Shown here piece by piece: positions 8,836 through 18,505 of a stretch of DNA of 64,000 nt. The position numbers were made by a program, and so were the translations under genes. The notes below the pieces were generated by a model. It saw only the letters and a program-made list of their open reading frames with translations, made no database searches and had not been told where the DNA came from. Source of the stretch: Hymenobacter radiodurans (GTDB lineage: Bacteria > Bacteroidota > Bacteroidia > Cytophagales > Hymenobacteraceae); contig NZ_CP037922.1 in NCBI RefSeq assembly GCF_004355185.1, positions 1,364,001 through 1,428,000 of the forward strand, written 5' to 3'. Numbering within the stretch: position 1 is the first letter of the stretch; every line of letters starts with the position of its first letter.

Positions 8836-11490
8836 ATGCGCTCCTATCTACTTTTTGCTTTAGTCTTATGCAAGGCTGTCCTGTTCACAACACTATATGG
8901 GTATGCTGGTATTATCCGGGGCCGGGTGACGGATGCGCAGGGAACAGCGCTGGCCTACGCCAACGTGGCGGTGCGCACCACTGCCACCAGTACGGCCGCT
9001 AATGAGCAGGGCGATTATCAGCTAAAATTGCCCCCCGGTCGCTACGAATTGGTGTTTCAGTACGTGGGCTACAAGCCGCGCATCGAAGCCGTGCAGGTAG
9101 CCGGCGGCGACACGCTGACGGTGCTCAACGTGAGTCTGCAAACCGAGACCTATAAAGTAGGTGAGGTGCTGGTACGCTCCACCGACCGTGACCCCGCTTA
9201 CGCCTTGGTGCAGCACGCTATTCAGTGGCGACGCTACCACCGCTCGGAAATTGCAGCCTTCTCAGCGCGCACTTATATCAAAGCCATCATTCGCCTGACC
9301 GATGTGCCCGGCAAGATTCTGGGTCTTATCAAAACGGATCCTAGCCTTAAGCCGGGAGTCATTTATTTGTCAGAATCGGTGTCGGAACTATCGTTTCGCC
9401 AGCCGGGCCAGATTCGGGAACGCATGATTTCCTCGCGGGTAAGCGGCAGCAGTAAGGGCTTTAGCTTTAATCGAGCGTCGGGGCGGAGCTTTAATTTCTA
9501 CGATAACCTGATTCAGTCGGGCTTCTCAGAGCGCGGTTTCGTGTCGCCTATTGCCCAGAACGCCATGCTGTTCTACCGTTACGAGCTAGTGGGCACCAGC
9601 ACCCAGGATGGGCGGCAAATCCATAAAATACGCGTCACGCCCCGCCGCCGCAACGACCCGGCTTTCACCGGCTTTATCTATCTGGTTGATGGCACCTGGC
9701 GTATCCACAGCCTGGAATTGAGCTTGAGTAAGAATTCGGGAATCGAGTACGTGGAGAGCATTCGCATTGCCCAGCAGTTTGCGCCCGCGCCGGGGCCATC
9801 GGATGTGTGGGTGATGCAGTCGCAAAAGGTAAACTTGATAGGGGAGGGGCTGGGGTTTAAAGGCAACGGCTCGTTCAACGCTATCCTGTCTAACTACCGC
9901 GTCACGCCCACCTATCCCAACCGCCCCGACGAGAAAGTAGTAGCCGCCGCGCCTGTCGCGCCTGAAGCAACGCCCGCCCCTGTGGGCCGCGAAACGGTAG
10001 CCGATGTGAAGAAGCAGCGCCCCGATCTGGGGGGCATTTCTCGCCAGGTGCGCAAGCAAACCAAGCTGGCCGATAAGCAGCTGGAGCAGCAAGCCCGCGA
10101 GGCCGGGATTGAGCCACTGGCCAAAGGCGAAGTAATGCGCGTGGAAGAAGGGGCCAACGAGCGCGACTCGGCCTATTGGGCCCAAATCAGGCCCATTCCG
10201 CTCACCGACGAAGAGGCCCGCGACTACCAGGTAAAGGACAGCACAGAGGTAATTAAAAGGTCGAGGCCCTACCAGGATTCGCTGGACCGCAAGCGCAATG
10301 AGATAGAGCCCGCCGAAATTCTGCTCACTGGCTACGAGTATTCTAACTCGTTCCGGCGGCGCACCGTCCGGCTAGAGCCCATCTTCAACACCTTGCAATA
10401 CAGCACGGTAGAAGGCACTATTGTAAATGCTCAAGCCACCTTTACCCAGCGCTACGAAGACCGCCGCAATTACTCTTTCACGCCAACGTTGCGCTATGGC
10501 TTTGCGGCCAAACTGTTCAGTCCGAGCCTATCGGGTGGCTACACGTACAAGCCGCTTTCATTTAGCCGCATAGGCTTTATCGTGGGCCGTACCATTGAGA
10601 ATTTCGACCCAGCCAGCCAGCTGACGCCATTCATTAACACCCAGTACACGCTGCTGCGCAACACCAATTACGCCAAATACTACCAGCGCGACGGGGGCGA
10701 AATTAACTTCCGCACCGAGCTGGTTAATGGCCTGACGCTGCGCACTGCCCTTGGCTACGCCGACCGCCGCGAGCTGCCAAACGCCACCATCAAAACCATT
10801 GTGGATGTGCCAGGTCGCGCCTTCACGCCCAATGATCCGATAAATGAAGAATTGCCCAGCGGCTCCAGCTTCGGTCGCAACCAGTCACTCACGGCTTATG
10901 CCGAGCTGCTCTGGCAACCGGGGCAGCAGTACATTATCCGACCGACGGGTAAGTTTAACCTAGGCTCCAAGTACCCAACTTTCCGGTTGGGGCTGCGGCA
11001 GGGATTTGGCGGCGTGCTTGGCTCCGATGTGCGCTACTCGCGCCTGGAAGGCGGCTTGCGTAAGACGCTGGAGCTGGGTCTTTTCGGAGAAAGCAACTTC
11101 GACTTGACCGTGGGGGGCTTTTTGGGCCGCCCTCAACTCTCGTTTATGGACTACCGGCACTTCGCCGGCAACCAAACCATTTTCGCCGCCGACTTCAGCC
11201 AGTTTCAGCTGCTCGATTACTACAACTTCAGCACGCGCCGCAGCTATATTGAGGGCCACTACAATCACCATTTCAACGGCTTCTTCCTGAATAAAATACC
11301 GCTGCTTCGCCGCCTGAAATGGCAGGAAGTGGCCACGCTAAATTACCTGCGTACGCCCAACGTCGGGCATTATGTAGAGCTAGGCGTAGGCGTAGAGCAC
11401 ATTTTCAAGGTATTTCGGTTTGATGTGTATACAGCCCTGCGTTCCGGCCAGAAGCTGGATACGGGTATTCGCATCGGGGCTGGCTTTTAG
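8836..11490 (+). CDS. DUF5686 / carboxypeptidase-regulatory-like outer-membrane protein
   Basis: 884 residues with a signal peptide ending near YGYAG. Residues about 27-110 form a carboxypeptidase-D regulatory-like domain (GRVTDAQGTALAYANVAVR, NEQGDYQLKLPPGRYELVFQYVGY), as found at the N-terminus of TonB-dependent receptors. The remainder matches DUF5686: a periplasmic part (RTYIKAIIRL) and a C-terminal region of alternating strands ending RIGAGF, which suggests an outer-membrane barrel with an aromatic end. Residues 370-490 are Pro/Glu/Gln-rich. The family is widespread in Bacteroidota and has no firm function. Not co-directional with an obvious partner. Confidence 0.88.
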   Translation: MRSYLLFALVLCKAVLFTTLYGYAGIIRGRVTDAQGTALAYANVAVRTTATSTAANEQGDYQLKLPPGRYELVFQYVGYKPRIEAVQVAGGDTLTVLNVSLQTETYKVGEVLVRSTDRDPAYALVQHAIQWRRYHRSEIAAFSARTYIKAIIRLTDVPGKILGLIKTDPSLKPGVIYLSESVSELSFRQPGQIRERMISSRVSGSSKGFSFNRASGRSFNFYDNLIQSGFSERGFVSPIAQNAMLFYRYELVGTSTQDGRQIHKIRVTPRRRNDPAFTGFIYLVDGTWRIHSLELSLSKNSGIEYVESIRIAQQFAPAPGPSDVWVMQSQKVNLIGEGLGFKGNGSFNAILSNYRVTPTYPNRPDEKVVAAAPVAPEATPAPVGRETVADVKKQRPDLGGISRQVRKQTKLADKQLEQQAREAGIEPLAKGEVMRVEEGANERDSAYWAQIRPIPLTDEEARDYQVKDSTEVIKRSRPYQDSLDRKRNEIEPAEILLTGYEYSNSFRRRTVRLEPIFNTLQYSTVEGTIVNAQATFTQRYEDRRNYSFTPTLRYGFAAKLFSPSLSGGYTYKPLSFSRIGFIVGRTIENFDPASQLTPFINTQYTLLRNTNYAKYYQRDGGEINFRTELVNGLTLRTALGYADRRELPNATIKTIVDVPGRAFTPNDPINEELPSGSSFGRNQSLTAYAELLWQPGQQYIIRPTGKFNLGSKYPTFRLGLRQGFGGVLGSDVRYSRLEGGLRKTLELGLFGESNFDLTVGGFLGRPQLSFMDYRHFAGNQTIFAADFSQFQLLDYYNFSTRRSYIEGHYNHHFNGFFLNKIPLLRRLKWQEVATLNYLRTPNVGHYVELGVGVEHIFKVFRFDVYTALRSGQKLDTGIRIGAGF

Positions 11491-11533
11491 AGCCTTCATG
11501 TTACTACGCCCGGTCATGTTAACGTAGCCGGTC

Positions 11534-11618
11534 ATGCAGAGCAATGCGAAGCATCTCGCGTGCGGTCGTTGCCAAGCTAAACAATGAAGCACGCGAGATG
11601 CTTCGCGTTGCTCTGCAT
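11534..11618. repeat. GTCATGCAGAGC-family palindromic repeat
   Basis: Left arm 11534-11563 and right arm 11589-11618 are 30 bases each and reverse complements with one mismatch, separated by 25 bases. The core is ATGCAGAGC..GCGAAGCATCTCGCGTGC. A diverged copy lies at 23990-24081 and a half copy near 26310. Short open frames over it (HAEQREAS-like translations) are artefacts. Confidence 0.9.
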
Positions 11619-11720
11619 GGCGTTCTGAAATCAAGAGCCACAACTGATTCCCACTTTCCCACCCGCGCCCCGCTAGCTACCCAAGCCAACTCATCTTATC
11701 TTAACAAGAAAAAACAGAAG

Positions 11721-13340
11721 ATGAACCGAAGAGTATTTCTGCGTAACAGCAGCTTAGTTGGCGTCGCCCTTTCCACCCTCTCCCTCGACGCCTGCACCTC
11801 CGATACGAAAACTGCCGCTGCCACCGCCGCTGATACCGACGATACCTTCGCTCTCAATGAAATAACGGTAACGGAGCTACAGGAGAAAATGAGTGCGGGC
11901 CAGTACACTTCCCGCAGCATCACCGAGCTGTACCTGCGTCGCATAGCAGGAATAGATAAAAAAGGCCCCCAGCTGCGCTCTGTCATTGAGCTGAACCCCG
12001 ATGCGCTCAGCATTGCGGATGAGATGGACAAAGAGCGCCGAGCCGGCAAAGTGCGCGGCCCGCTCCACGGTATTCCCGTCCTCATCAAGGACAATATCAA
12101 CTCCGCCGACCAGATGCAAACCACCGCCGGCTCGTTGGCGCTGGCCGGCAACAAAGCCTCGCAGGACGCCTTCATTGTCAAGAAGCTGCGCGAAGCTGGC
12201 GCGGTGCTGCTAGGCAAAACCAATCTGAGCGAGTGGGCTAACTTCCGCTCCACGCGCTCGACTAGCGGTTGGAGCAGTCGTGGGGGGCAAACCAAGAACG
12301 CTTATATCCTCGACCGTACGCCCAGCGGCTCCAGCTCCGGCTCGGGCACCGCTGTGGCTGCCAACTTCTGCGCCCTGGCCATCGGTACCGAAACGGATGG
12401 TTCTATTGTGTCGCCGGCCTCGTGCAATGGGCTGGTGGGCTTCAAGCCGACGGTGGGCCTGCTCAGCCGCACCGGCATTATTCCCATCTCCGCTACCCAG
12501 GACACGGCCGGCCCCATGACGCGCACTGTCCGCGACGCCGCCATCCTGCTCTCCGCCATCGCCGGCCCCGATCCCGCCGACCCCATTACCCAGCAAAGCG
12601 CCGGCAAAACGGCCTCCGACTACACCAAATTCCTGTTTCCGCAGGCGTTGGGGGGCAAAATTATCGGCGTGGAGAAGTCCCACCTGGAAGGCAGCTCCGA
12701 CGCTATTCCGCTATTCAAAAAAGCCATTGAGCTACTCAAAGCCCAAGGAGCTACTATTGTAGAAGTAGACGTGCTCAAGCAGATCAACCCCTTGGGTGAG
12801 GCTGAATACGACGTGCTGCTCTACGAATTCAAAGACGGCGTAAACAAGTACTTAGCCACGGCCAACGCCAAGGTGAAAACCCTAGCCGACGTTATTGCCT
12901 TCAACAAGCAAAACGAGCCCAAGGCCATGCCTTTCTTCAAGCAGGAAATTCTGGAAGCCTCTCAGAAGCTGGGCGACCTGAGCACCCCCAAATACCTGGA
13001 AGCCCGCCGCAAATCGTACGCCGGCGCCCGCCAGATTCTCAGCTCTACGCTGCGCAACAACAGGCTCGCCGCCATCATCGGCATTACCAACAGTCCCGCC
13101 CCCGCCATCGACCTGATCAACGGCGACTCCTGGCCCGGGCCAGGCTTCTCGTCGCCCGCCGCTATGGCTGGCTACCCGCACATTACGGTTCCCATGGGCC
13201 AGGCGCATGGCCTGCCGGTTGGCTTGTCCTTCGTCGGCCCGGCGTACGGGGAGGCGGGTTTATTGAGCGTGGCCTACGCCTACGAGCAAGCCTCGAAGCA
13301 GCGTAAGGCGCCGGAGTTTCGGGGGCCTTTTGTGGGGTAG
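11721..13340 (+). CDS. Amidase, exported (amidase signature family)
   Basis: 539 residues from the ATG at 11721; the frame runs back through the repeat, but [14 protein letters not shown] is a clear signal start with a paired arginine and a possible lipobox (SLDAC). The amidase signature Ser-cisSer-Lys triad is present: Lys in PVLIKDNIN, and the serines in the glycine/serine-rich [20 protein letters not shown] and [11 protein letters not shown] blocks. The length suits exported amidases of this family. It hydrolyses an amide bond; the substrate cannot be told. Asp/Glu/peptide amidases and GatA share the fold, but the signal peptide argues against a GatA role. Confidence 0.9.
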   Translation: MNRRVFLRNSSLVGVALSTLSLDACTSDTKTAAATAADTDDTFALNEITVTELQEKMSAGQYTSRSITELYLRRIAGIDKKGPQLRSVIELNPDALSIADEMDKERRAGKVRGPLHGIPVLIKDNINSADQMQTTAGSLALAGNKASQDAFIVKKLREAGAVLLGKTNLSEWANFRSTRSTSGWSSRGGQTKNAYILDRTPSGSSSGSGTAVAANFCALAIGTETDGSIVSPASCNGLVGFKPTVGLLSRTGIIPISATQDTAGPMTRTVRDAAILLSAIAGPDPADPITQQSAGKTASDYTKFLFPQALGGKIIGVEKSHLEGSSDAIPLFKKAIELLKAQGATIVEVDVLKQINPLGEAEYDVLLYEFKDGVNKYLATANAKVKTLADVIAFNKQNEPKAMPFFKQEILEASQKLGDLSTPKYLEARRKSYAGARQILSSTLRNNRLAAIIGITNSPAPAIDLINGDSWPGPGFSSPAAMAGYPHITVPMGQAHGLPVGLSFVGPAYGEAGLLSVAYAYEQASKQRKAPEFRGPFVG

Positions 13341-13446
13341 GAGTGAACCAGTTGCTTGGCTGTGCCGAGCGACTGCGGAGGATAATCAACAAAATCTAAA
13401 CCTATTGTTTACCTGAAGGTCACTCTTATGTCAGTTTTATAGAAAA

Positions 13447-13935
13447 ATGAATAATAAAAATATATTAATCGGATTTCCACAGCCATTACTCTTAAAATGG
13501 TTGTCTGCTGTAGCAAATATTGTATTTGCGTTATTTGCATGTATTGTATTTTCCGTGTCTGAAAAAAATGACTACGGAATATCCCTACTTATTGTGTTTT
13601 GTGTAACATCATATAGTATATATTTACTGTTAACGACAGCAAATGTATCTTTAAAGGATGGGGTAATATATATTGAACATGCTATTGAAGGTGAAATAAG
13701 AAAGTCCTTTAACAATTTTGATAAGGTTAATATAGGCTTTTGGAATTGTAAAATATATTTTAAAGACGGAACAAAATACAAGTTTTTTATAGGTGCCAAA
13801 GGACTTCTATATTCCTTAGTTGGAAATAATGAGTATTATTCAAAGCTTATTTGTAAAACAATTGTGGATTATGGATACCATGCAACGTTATCAATGAAAG
13901 GAGACGCTAAAATAAGCTTTAAAAAAAGCGCTTAG
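13447..13935 (+). CDS. Hypothetical AT-rich membrane protein
   Basis: 162 residues. Two hydrophobic segments (WLSAVANIVFALFACIVF and SLLIVFCVTSYSIYLLL) are followed by a soluble part with beta-like stretches (VIYIEHAIEGEI, CKIYFKDGTKYKFF) that recalls a small PH-like domain. No family was recognised. The gene is distinctly more AT-rich than its neighbours, with A/T-ending codons, which suggests horizontal acquisition. The start is the first ATG of the frame. Confidence 0.65.
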   Translation: MNNKNILIGFPQPLLLKWLSAVANIVFALFACIVFSVSEKNDYGISLLIVFCVTSYSIYLLLTTANVSLKDGVIYIEHAIEGEIRKSFNNFDKVNIGFWNCKIYFKDGTKYKFFIGAKGLLYSLVGNNEYYSKLICKTIVDYGYHATLSMKGDAKISFKKSA

Positions 13936-14092
13936 CATACAAAAACAAGTTGTCTTTCAGCGCTCTTGTCCTTCTTGTCTCTATCATTGAGTCACTTACA
14001 CGGTAGTCTCCCACCAACGTGGTTGCGGACCCCTGGTTGTTGGTAGTAACTGAGGGTTATACTTTCTCATTCACAAAGAGCCATATAGGTCG

Positions 14093-14100
14093 TACCTTTG
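14093..14100 (+). promoter_or_regulatory. Putative -7 promoter box TACCTTTG for the ABC-F gene
   Basis: TACCTTTG matches the Bacteroidota -7 consensus TAnnTTTG, 20 bases before the ATG at 14121. No good -33 TTTG at 19-20 bases upstream is evident. Confidence 0.6.
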
Positions 14101-14120
14101 CAGCTTCATAGCAAAGTAGG

Positions 14121-16028
14121 ATGATTTCCATTAACGACTTAGACTTCCATTTTGGCTCGCGTACGCTCTACGACAAGGCCAGTCTCCACATAAAGCCCAA
14201 AGACAAAATCGGCCTGATTGGGCTGAATGGAACGGGCAAATCCACGCTGCTGCGCATTCTGGTGGGCGAGTACAAGCCCGACGGTGGTAGCATTCAGATG
14301 GGTAAAGAAGTGTCGTTGGGCTTCCTGAACCAGGATTTGCTCAGCTACGACACCCACGAGAGCATCCTCAACGTGGCCATGCAGGCCTTTGAGGAAGCCC
14401 TGAACGTGCAGAAGAAAATTGACCAGATTCTGGTCGAGTTTGAGAATAACTATCACGACGACCTCGTGCAGAAGCTCGCCGATTTGCAGGAGCGCTTCGA
14501 GGCCCTGGGCGGCTACACCATGCAGGCCGAGGCCGAAGAGATTCTGGAAGGTCTGGGCTTCACGACCGAGGAGCTACAGCGTCCGCTCAAAACCTTCAGC
14601 GGCGGCTGGCGGATGCGGGTAATGCTGGCCAAAATTCTGCTTCAGAAACCCTCGCTGCTCCTGCTCGACGAGCCTACCAACCACTTGGACCTTCCCAGTA
14701 TCAAGTGGATTGAGAACTACCTGGCCGACTACGAAGGCGCCGTTATCATCGTATCCCACGACCGTGAGTTCCTAGACCGTACCACCAACACGACGGTGGA
14801 AGTGACGGGGGGCAAATTGGTGCAATACGCCGGTAACTACACCTATTACTTGGAGGAAAAGGAAGAGCGCAACGCTATCCAAAAAGGTGCTTTCGAGAAC
14901 CAGCAGGCCCAAATCAGGCAGGCAGAGAAGTTTATTGAGCGCTTTAAAGCCAAAGCCTCCAAGGCCAAGCAGGCCCAAAGCCGCGTGAAGATGCTCGACA
15001 AGCTGGAGCGCATCGACGACGTAGCCAACGACGCGGCCCGCGTGAACATCAAATTCAATTTCACGGTGCAGCCCGGCCGCCACATCCTGCGCATGGAGCA
15101 TGTGGGCAAGAAATACGGCGACAAACTCATCTTCCGCGACACCAACCTGCACATCGAGCGCGGCGACAAAATTGCGCTCGTCGGGGCCAACGGTAAGGGC
15201 AAATCCACGCTCATGCGCCTAGTAGCAGGGCAGGAGGCGCCCTCCAACGGCAACCACCAGCTCGGCCACAACGTGATTATGTCGTTCTACGCCCAGCACC
15301 AGCTGGAAAGCCTGAACGTGAACAACGAGATTTTGCAGGAGATGAACGAGGCCGGCTCTAAGCGCAACGAGATGGAGTTGCGCTCCGTGCTGGGTTCCTT
15401 CCTCTTCACCGGCGAGCAGGTATACAAGAAGATTAAGGTGCTCTCGGGGGGCGAAAAAAGCCGCGTGGCCCTAGCCAAAACGCTCATCTCGGAAGCCAAC
15501 TTCCTCCTGCTTGACGAGCCGACCAACCACCTGGACATGCAATCAGTGAACATCCTGATTCAGGCCCTGGAGCAGTACGAAGGCACCTACATCGTCATCA
15601 GCCACGACCGTTTCTTCGTGGAGAACGTGGCCAACAAGATCTGGTTTATCGAGGATTACCAGCTCAAGGAATACCCCGGCACCTACTCTGAGTTTGAGCA
15701 GTGGATGGAAGACCGCGACAAAGCTGCCAAGAAAGCGGCTCTAATTGCCCCCCAGCCCTCTGCTAAAGCCGCTTCCAACCAAAAGCCAGCGTTTAAAGCT
15801 GAGCCGGCCAAACAAACCAGCAACGGCAGCACCAAAAGCAGCCGAGAGCTACAGGAAGTAGAAAGCCGCATCACTACCCTGGAAAAGGAACTGGCCCAAT
15901 ATGAAGCTCAACTCGCCGACCCCGGCATCTACAGCAATGCCGCCCAGTTGAAAGACGCTACGCTTAAATTTGAGCAAGTGCAGAAAGAGCTGACTCTCCA
16001 AACGAAGCGCTGGGAAGAGCTCGTGTGA
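14121..16028 (+). CDS. ABC-F family ATPase
   Basis: 635 residues with two ABC domains and no membrane segments. First domain: Walker A GLNGTGKST (about 34-42), signature FSGGWRMR (about 158) and Walker B LLLLDEPTNHLD (about 183). A charged linker (residues about 245-300, KASKAKQAQSR) corresponds to the P-site tRNA interaction motif. Second domain: GANGKGKST (about 353), LSGGEKSR and LLLDEPTNHLD. The C-terminal 60 residues form a coiled coil (ELQEVESRITTLEKEL). ABC-F proteins act on ribosomes, in translation restart or antibiotic protection; which applies here is not clear. A terminator follows. Confidence 0.92.
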   Translation: MISINDLDFHFGSRTLYDKASLHIKPKDKIGLIGLNGTGKSTLLRILVGEYKPDGGSIQMGKEVSLGFLNQDLLSYDTHESILNVAMQAFEEALNVQKKIDQILVEFENNYHDDLVQKLADLQERFEALGGYTMQAEAEEILEGLGFTTEELQRPLKTFSGGWRMRVMLAKILLQKPSLLLLDEPTNHLDLPSIKWIENYLADYEGAVIIVSHDREFLDRTTNTTVEVTGGKLVQYAGNYTYYLEEKEERNAIQKGAFENQQAQIRQAEKFIERFKAKASKAKQAQSRVKMLDKLERIDDVANDAARVNIKFNFTVQPGRHILRMEHVGKKYGDKLIFRDTNLHIERGDKIALVGANGKGKSTLMRLVAGQEAPSNGNHQLGHNVIMSFYAQHQLESLNVNNEILQEMNEAGSKRNEMELRSVLGSFLFTGEQVYKKIKVLSGGEKSRVALAKTLISEANFLLLDEPTNHLDMQSVNILIQALEQYEGTYIVISHDRFFVENVANKIWFIEDYQLKEYPGTYSEFEQWMEDRDKAAKKAALIAPQPSAKAASNQKPAFKAEPAKQTSNGSTKSSRELQEVESRITTLEKELAQYEAQLADPGIYSNAAQLKDATLKFEQVQKELTLQTKRWEELV

Positions 16029-16057
16029 GCAAGTGTAAAGTAGCTTATTAGGTATAC

Positions 16058-16095
16058 AAAAAAGCCCCCTGAAATATTTCTGGGGGCTTTTTCTT
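16058..16095 (+). terminator. Rho-independent terminator of the ABC-F gene
   Basis: CAAAAAAGCCCCC, TGAAATATTTC loop region, then TGGGGGCTTTTTC. Both arms here carry five C/G. Confidence 0.85.
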
Positions 16096-16323
16096 TAACG
16101 AATAACAATTTGTGAAGGCATTAGAATTCTTACTCAACGGCCTCATCACCTTGACGCCGATCATTAAAGGTAATTATCTGAAGCTATATACATCAGCCCT
16201 GCTTTTAAAAACCTGATGTTGTACGCCGCTCTCAAACGCGGCAAAGTTGAAGTAGAATCTATTGCATTACGGATATTTAATATTATCTTAAGTAACGCAT
16301 CCTTTATACTTAAAAGTAATTCC

Positions 16324-16767
16324 ATGAAAAAGACATGTTATTTAATCGCACTTCTACTTTGCGTTAATACAATTAATGCCCAAAGCCAGAATTCAGAAAA
16401 AGAAATCAGGAATCTAGAGCAAATCGAAGTAAAAGCCGTTCTGGAAAAAGATTCGACAATGCTTTTGAAGTTGTGGGATAAAGAATATGTGGTTAATTCA
16501 CCCGACAACGTAATTGTTTTTCCTGGAAAAACAACTTTGGATAGGCCCGTTATGAAAAGATCTAGAATGTCTTTTGCCCGTAACACCGAACAAGTTATTT
16601 TTAAAGGTGATATGGCTTTTGCAATGGGCAGCGAAACTGTTGTCACTACCGGTGATCAATCCCAAGCAGCACAAAGCATCAAGAGACGTTACACAAATGT
16701 CTGGATGAAAAAAAACACCAGTTGGAAGTTGGTTGCCAGGCATGCGAATATCATTTGTCGAGAATAA
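16324..16767 (+). CDS. Secreted DUF4440/NTF2-like protein
   Basis: 147 residues from the ATG at 16324. MKKTCYLIALLLCVNTINAQ is a signal peptide, so the upstream extension of the frame is not used. The mature part (IRNLEQIEVKAVLEKDSTMLLKLW, then NVWMKKNTSWKLVARHANII) has the layout of SnoaL-like/DUF4440 proteins: an N-terminal helix pair and a final strand with a Trp-Lys-Leu-Val core. The family contains small cone-shaped folds with varied or unknown roles. AT-rich compared with neighbours. Confidence 0.8.
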   Translation: MKKTCYLIALLLCVNTINAQSQNSEKEIRNLEQIEVKAVLEKDSTMLLKLWDKEYVVNSPDNVIVFPGKTTLDRPVMKRSRMSFARNTEQVIFKGDMAFAMGSETVVTTGDQSQAAQSIKRRYTNVWMKKNTSWKLVARHANIICRE

Positions 16768-16779
16768 AGAACTTTGACA

Positions 16780-17064
16780 TCAATAGTCCAATCTATCTTG
16801 TTTTAAATTTCTAACGTCAATTTCAGCTTGAATTTGCTTGAGATTTTGTTTTTGAATTTGTGAGTTCTTATAAATCAATAATATTAAAAATAATGGAATG
16901 GCAATATAGAGGAAGCCAAAGCCCTTCGTTACAATACCATAAATCATTATACCTACCATAAAACCTATCAGGCCCGCAGAAAAAACTGCGTTCTTTTTAA
17001 CTTTTTTCTCCTCTATTAACAACTCTTCAAGTGTTAATTCTGAGTAATCTTTTTTATCAGACAT
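16780..17064 (-). CDS. Hypothetical small membrane protein
   Basis: 94 residues. A charged N-terminal helix (ELTLEELLIEEKKVKKN), two adjacent hydrophobic segments (AVFSAGLIGFMVGIMIYGIV and FGFLYIAIPLFLILLIY) and a basic amphipathic tail. The arrangement is common in Bacteroidota, but no function is known to me. AT-rich. Convergent with the DUF4440 gene, 12 bases apart. Confidence 0.7.
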   Translation of the reverse strand: MSDKKDYSELTLEELLIEEKKVKKNAVFSAGLIGFMVGIMIYGIVTKGFGFLYIAIPLFLILLIYKNSQIQKQNLKQIQAEIDVRNLKQDRLDY

Positions 17065-17137
17065 AGTTTATTGTGTTGTTAGATTTTGTGTTGACTGTTT
17101 TGGCCACTACCAATAGCTGTTTACTCACCACACTGCC

Positions 17138-18352
17138 TCACGGATACAGCAGATACTTCAAGCGCCGCTGCTTGTACTGGCTGAGCTGCGGCTCCCAGGA
17201 GGCGCGGATTTCCTTGGCCGACTTGCCCGCTTCTATCTGTTGGCGAAACTCGGCCACGCCGGCCAGCTTGTTGATGTCGCCCATTTCCTTGCTGAGGCTG
17301 CGGTCGAAGAACTGGGCTTTGTTGGGGGAGGCGCGGTAGAGCTCCAGCATCCATTCAATGTGAATGCGGCCGGAGGTGCGCAGCTGGCGGGCGTCGAAGC
17401 GGCGCAGGTCGAGGCCGTAGCATAGCTGGTCCATGAATAGAGGCGTTTCGCTCATGCCTTTAATGCTGGTGGGCGTGAAGGAGAACGGATACTTACCTTT
17501 CAGGTGAGGGCTGCCCAGCACCGTGAACGGAAACTGCGTGCCCCGGCCCAGGTTGATGTACGCTCCCTCAAACAAGCACACCGATGGGTACAGCAGCACG
17601 CTTTGCTGGGTGTTGAGGTTGGGAGAAGGCGGTACCGGTAGCGTGTATTCCAAGTCGTGGCGGTAGTTTTTGATCTGCACGATGCGGAGCTTGCAGGTGC
17701 GCTTATCCGGTAGCCAGCCTTCGCCGTTTATCATCTTCGCAAACTCGGCTATGGTGAGGCCGTGTGCAATGGGAATCGGAAACTGCCCGATGCCCGACTT
17801 GTACTGCATATCCAGCACGGGGCCGTCGATGAGGTAGCCGTTGGGATTGGGTCGGTCCAGGATGAGTAGCTCCTTATTGTTCTCGGCGCAGGCCTCCATG
17901 ATGTTGCGCAGCACGTTGATGTAGGTGTAAAAGCGCGTCCCCACATCCTGCACGTCGAACAGCATCACGTCCACATCGGCCAAATCTTCGGTGGAGGGCT
18001 TGCGCTTAGGGCCGTAGAGGGAAATAATGGGAATACCCGTGGCCGCATCCACTTCGTTCTGCACCTTCACGCCGGCGCTGGCATTGCCCCGAAAACCGTG
18101 TTCCGGCCCAAACACCTTCACGATGTTGATGCCCCGCTTCTGAAGACTATCCACGAGGTGACGCCGGCCGATGATGGTGGTGGGGTTCGCCAGTACACCT
18201 ACGCGCTTGCCTTTCAGATAGGGGAGGTACTGCTCCGTTTGGTCGGCGCCGGTGATGATGGGGGGCTTTTTTGGCGTCTGCGGAACTGGCAGCAGGAAGC
18301 TGGTCAGCCAGAACAGGGGCGCTAGAAAATTGGAAAGCAGAATGTTGAGCAT
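17138..18352 (-). CDS. Exo-beta-N-acetylmuramidase NamZ-type protein (DUF1343)
   Basis: 404 residues from the ATG at 18350-18352; an in-frame ATG at 18373 would add seven residues. The signal peptide (FLAPLFWLTSFLLPV) is followed by a DUF1343 domain: KRVGVLANPTTI, VFGPEHGFRGNASAG, DVMLFDVQDVGTRFYTYI, LDRPNPNG and FEGAYINLGRGTQFPF. DUF1343 enzymes (B. subtilis YbbC/NamZ) release terminal MurNAc from peptidoglycan fragments, so this is probably a periplasmic cell-wall recycling enzyme. No MurNAc uptake or kinase gene is adjacent. Confidence 0.88.
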   Translation of the reverse strand: MLNILLSNFLAPLFWLTSFLLPVPQTPKKPPIITGADQTEQYLPYLKGKRVGVLANPTTIIGRRHLVDSLQKRGINIVKVFGPEHGFRGNASAGVKVQNEVDAATGIPIISLYGPKRKPSTEDLADVDVMLFDVQDVGTRFYTYINVLRNIMEACAENNKELLILDRPNPNGYLIDGPVLDMQYKSGIGQFPIPIAHGLTIAEFAKMINGEGWLPDKRTCKLRIVQIKNYRHDLEYTLPVPPSPNLNTQQSVLLYPSVCLFEGAYINLGRGTQFPFTVLGSPHLKGKYPFSFTPTSIKGMSETPLFMDQLCYGLDLRRFDARQLRTSGRIHIEWMLELYRASPNKAQFFDRSLSKEMGDINKLAGVAEFRQQIEAGKSAKEIRASWEPQLSQYKQRRLKYLLYP

Positions 18353-18492
18353 AGGAGCGCGGGATAAAGTCACCGTTAAGATAGGAAGCTGCCGCAGACC
18401 GAAGCGCCTGAGCAGGTCTGTGGTAAGAAGCGAAGCGCTAGGGCCTGCGCCGCAAAGTGATTCTACAGCAGGGCATAACCCGTGGCAAGTCC

Positions 18493-18500
18493 TATCTTCG
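18493..18500 (+). promoter_or_regulatory. Possible -7 box TATCTTCG close to the DUF5103 start
   Basis: One mismatch from TAnnTTTG. It ends only five bases before the ATG at 18506, as in several other genes of this window. Confidence 0.35.
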
Positions 18501-18505
18501 CCCTT

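Noticed and set aside
11380..11643. Leftward open frame with HAEQREAS-like residues
   Set aside because: Translation of the GTCATGCAGAGC repeat; a well-known source of false proteins.
13447..17064. Genomic island or prophage
   Set aside because: AT-rich genes are separated by a core ABC-F gene; no integrase, att sites or phage genes.
18260..18275. A AAA AAG slippery site in the NamZ gene (programmed -1 frameshift)
   Set aside because: The frame is intact on both sides, and there is no second frame that continues; only an instance of the G6C word.
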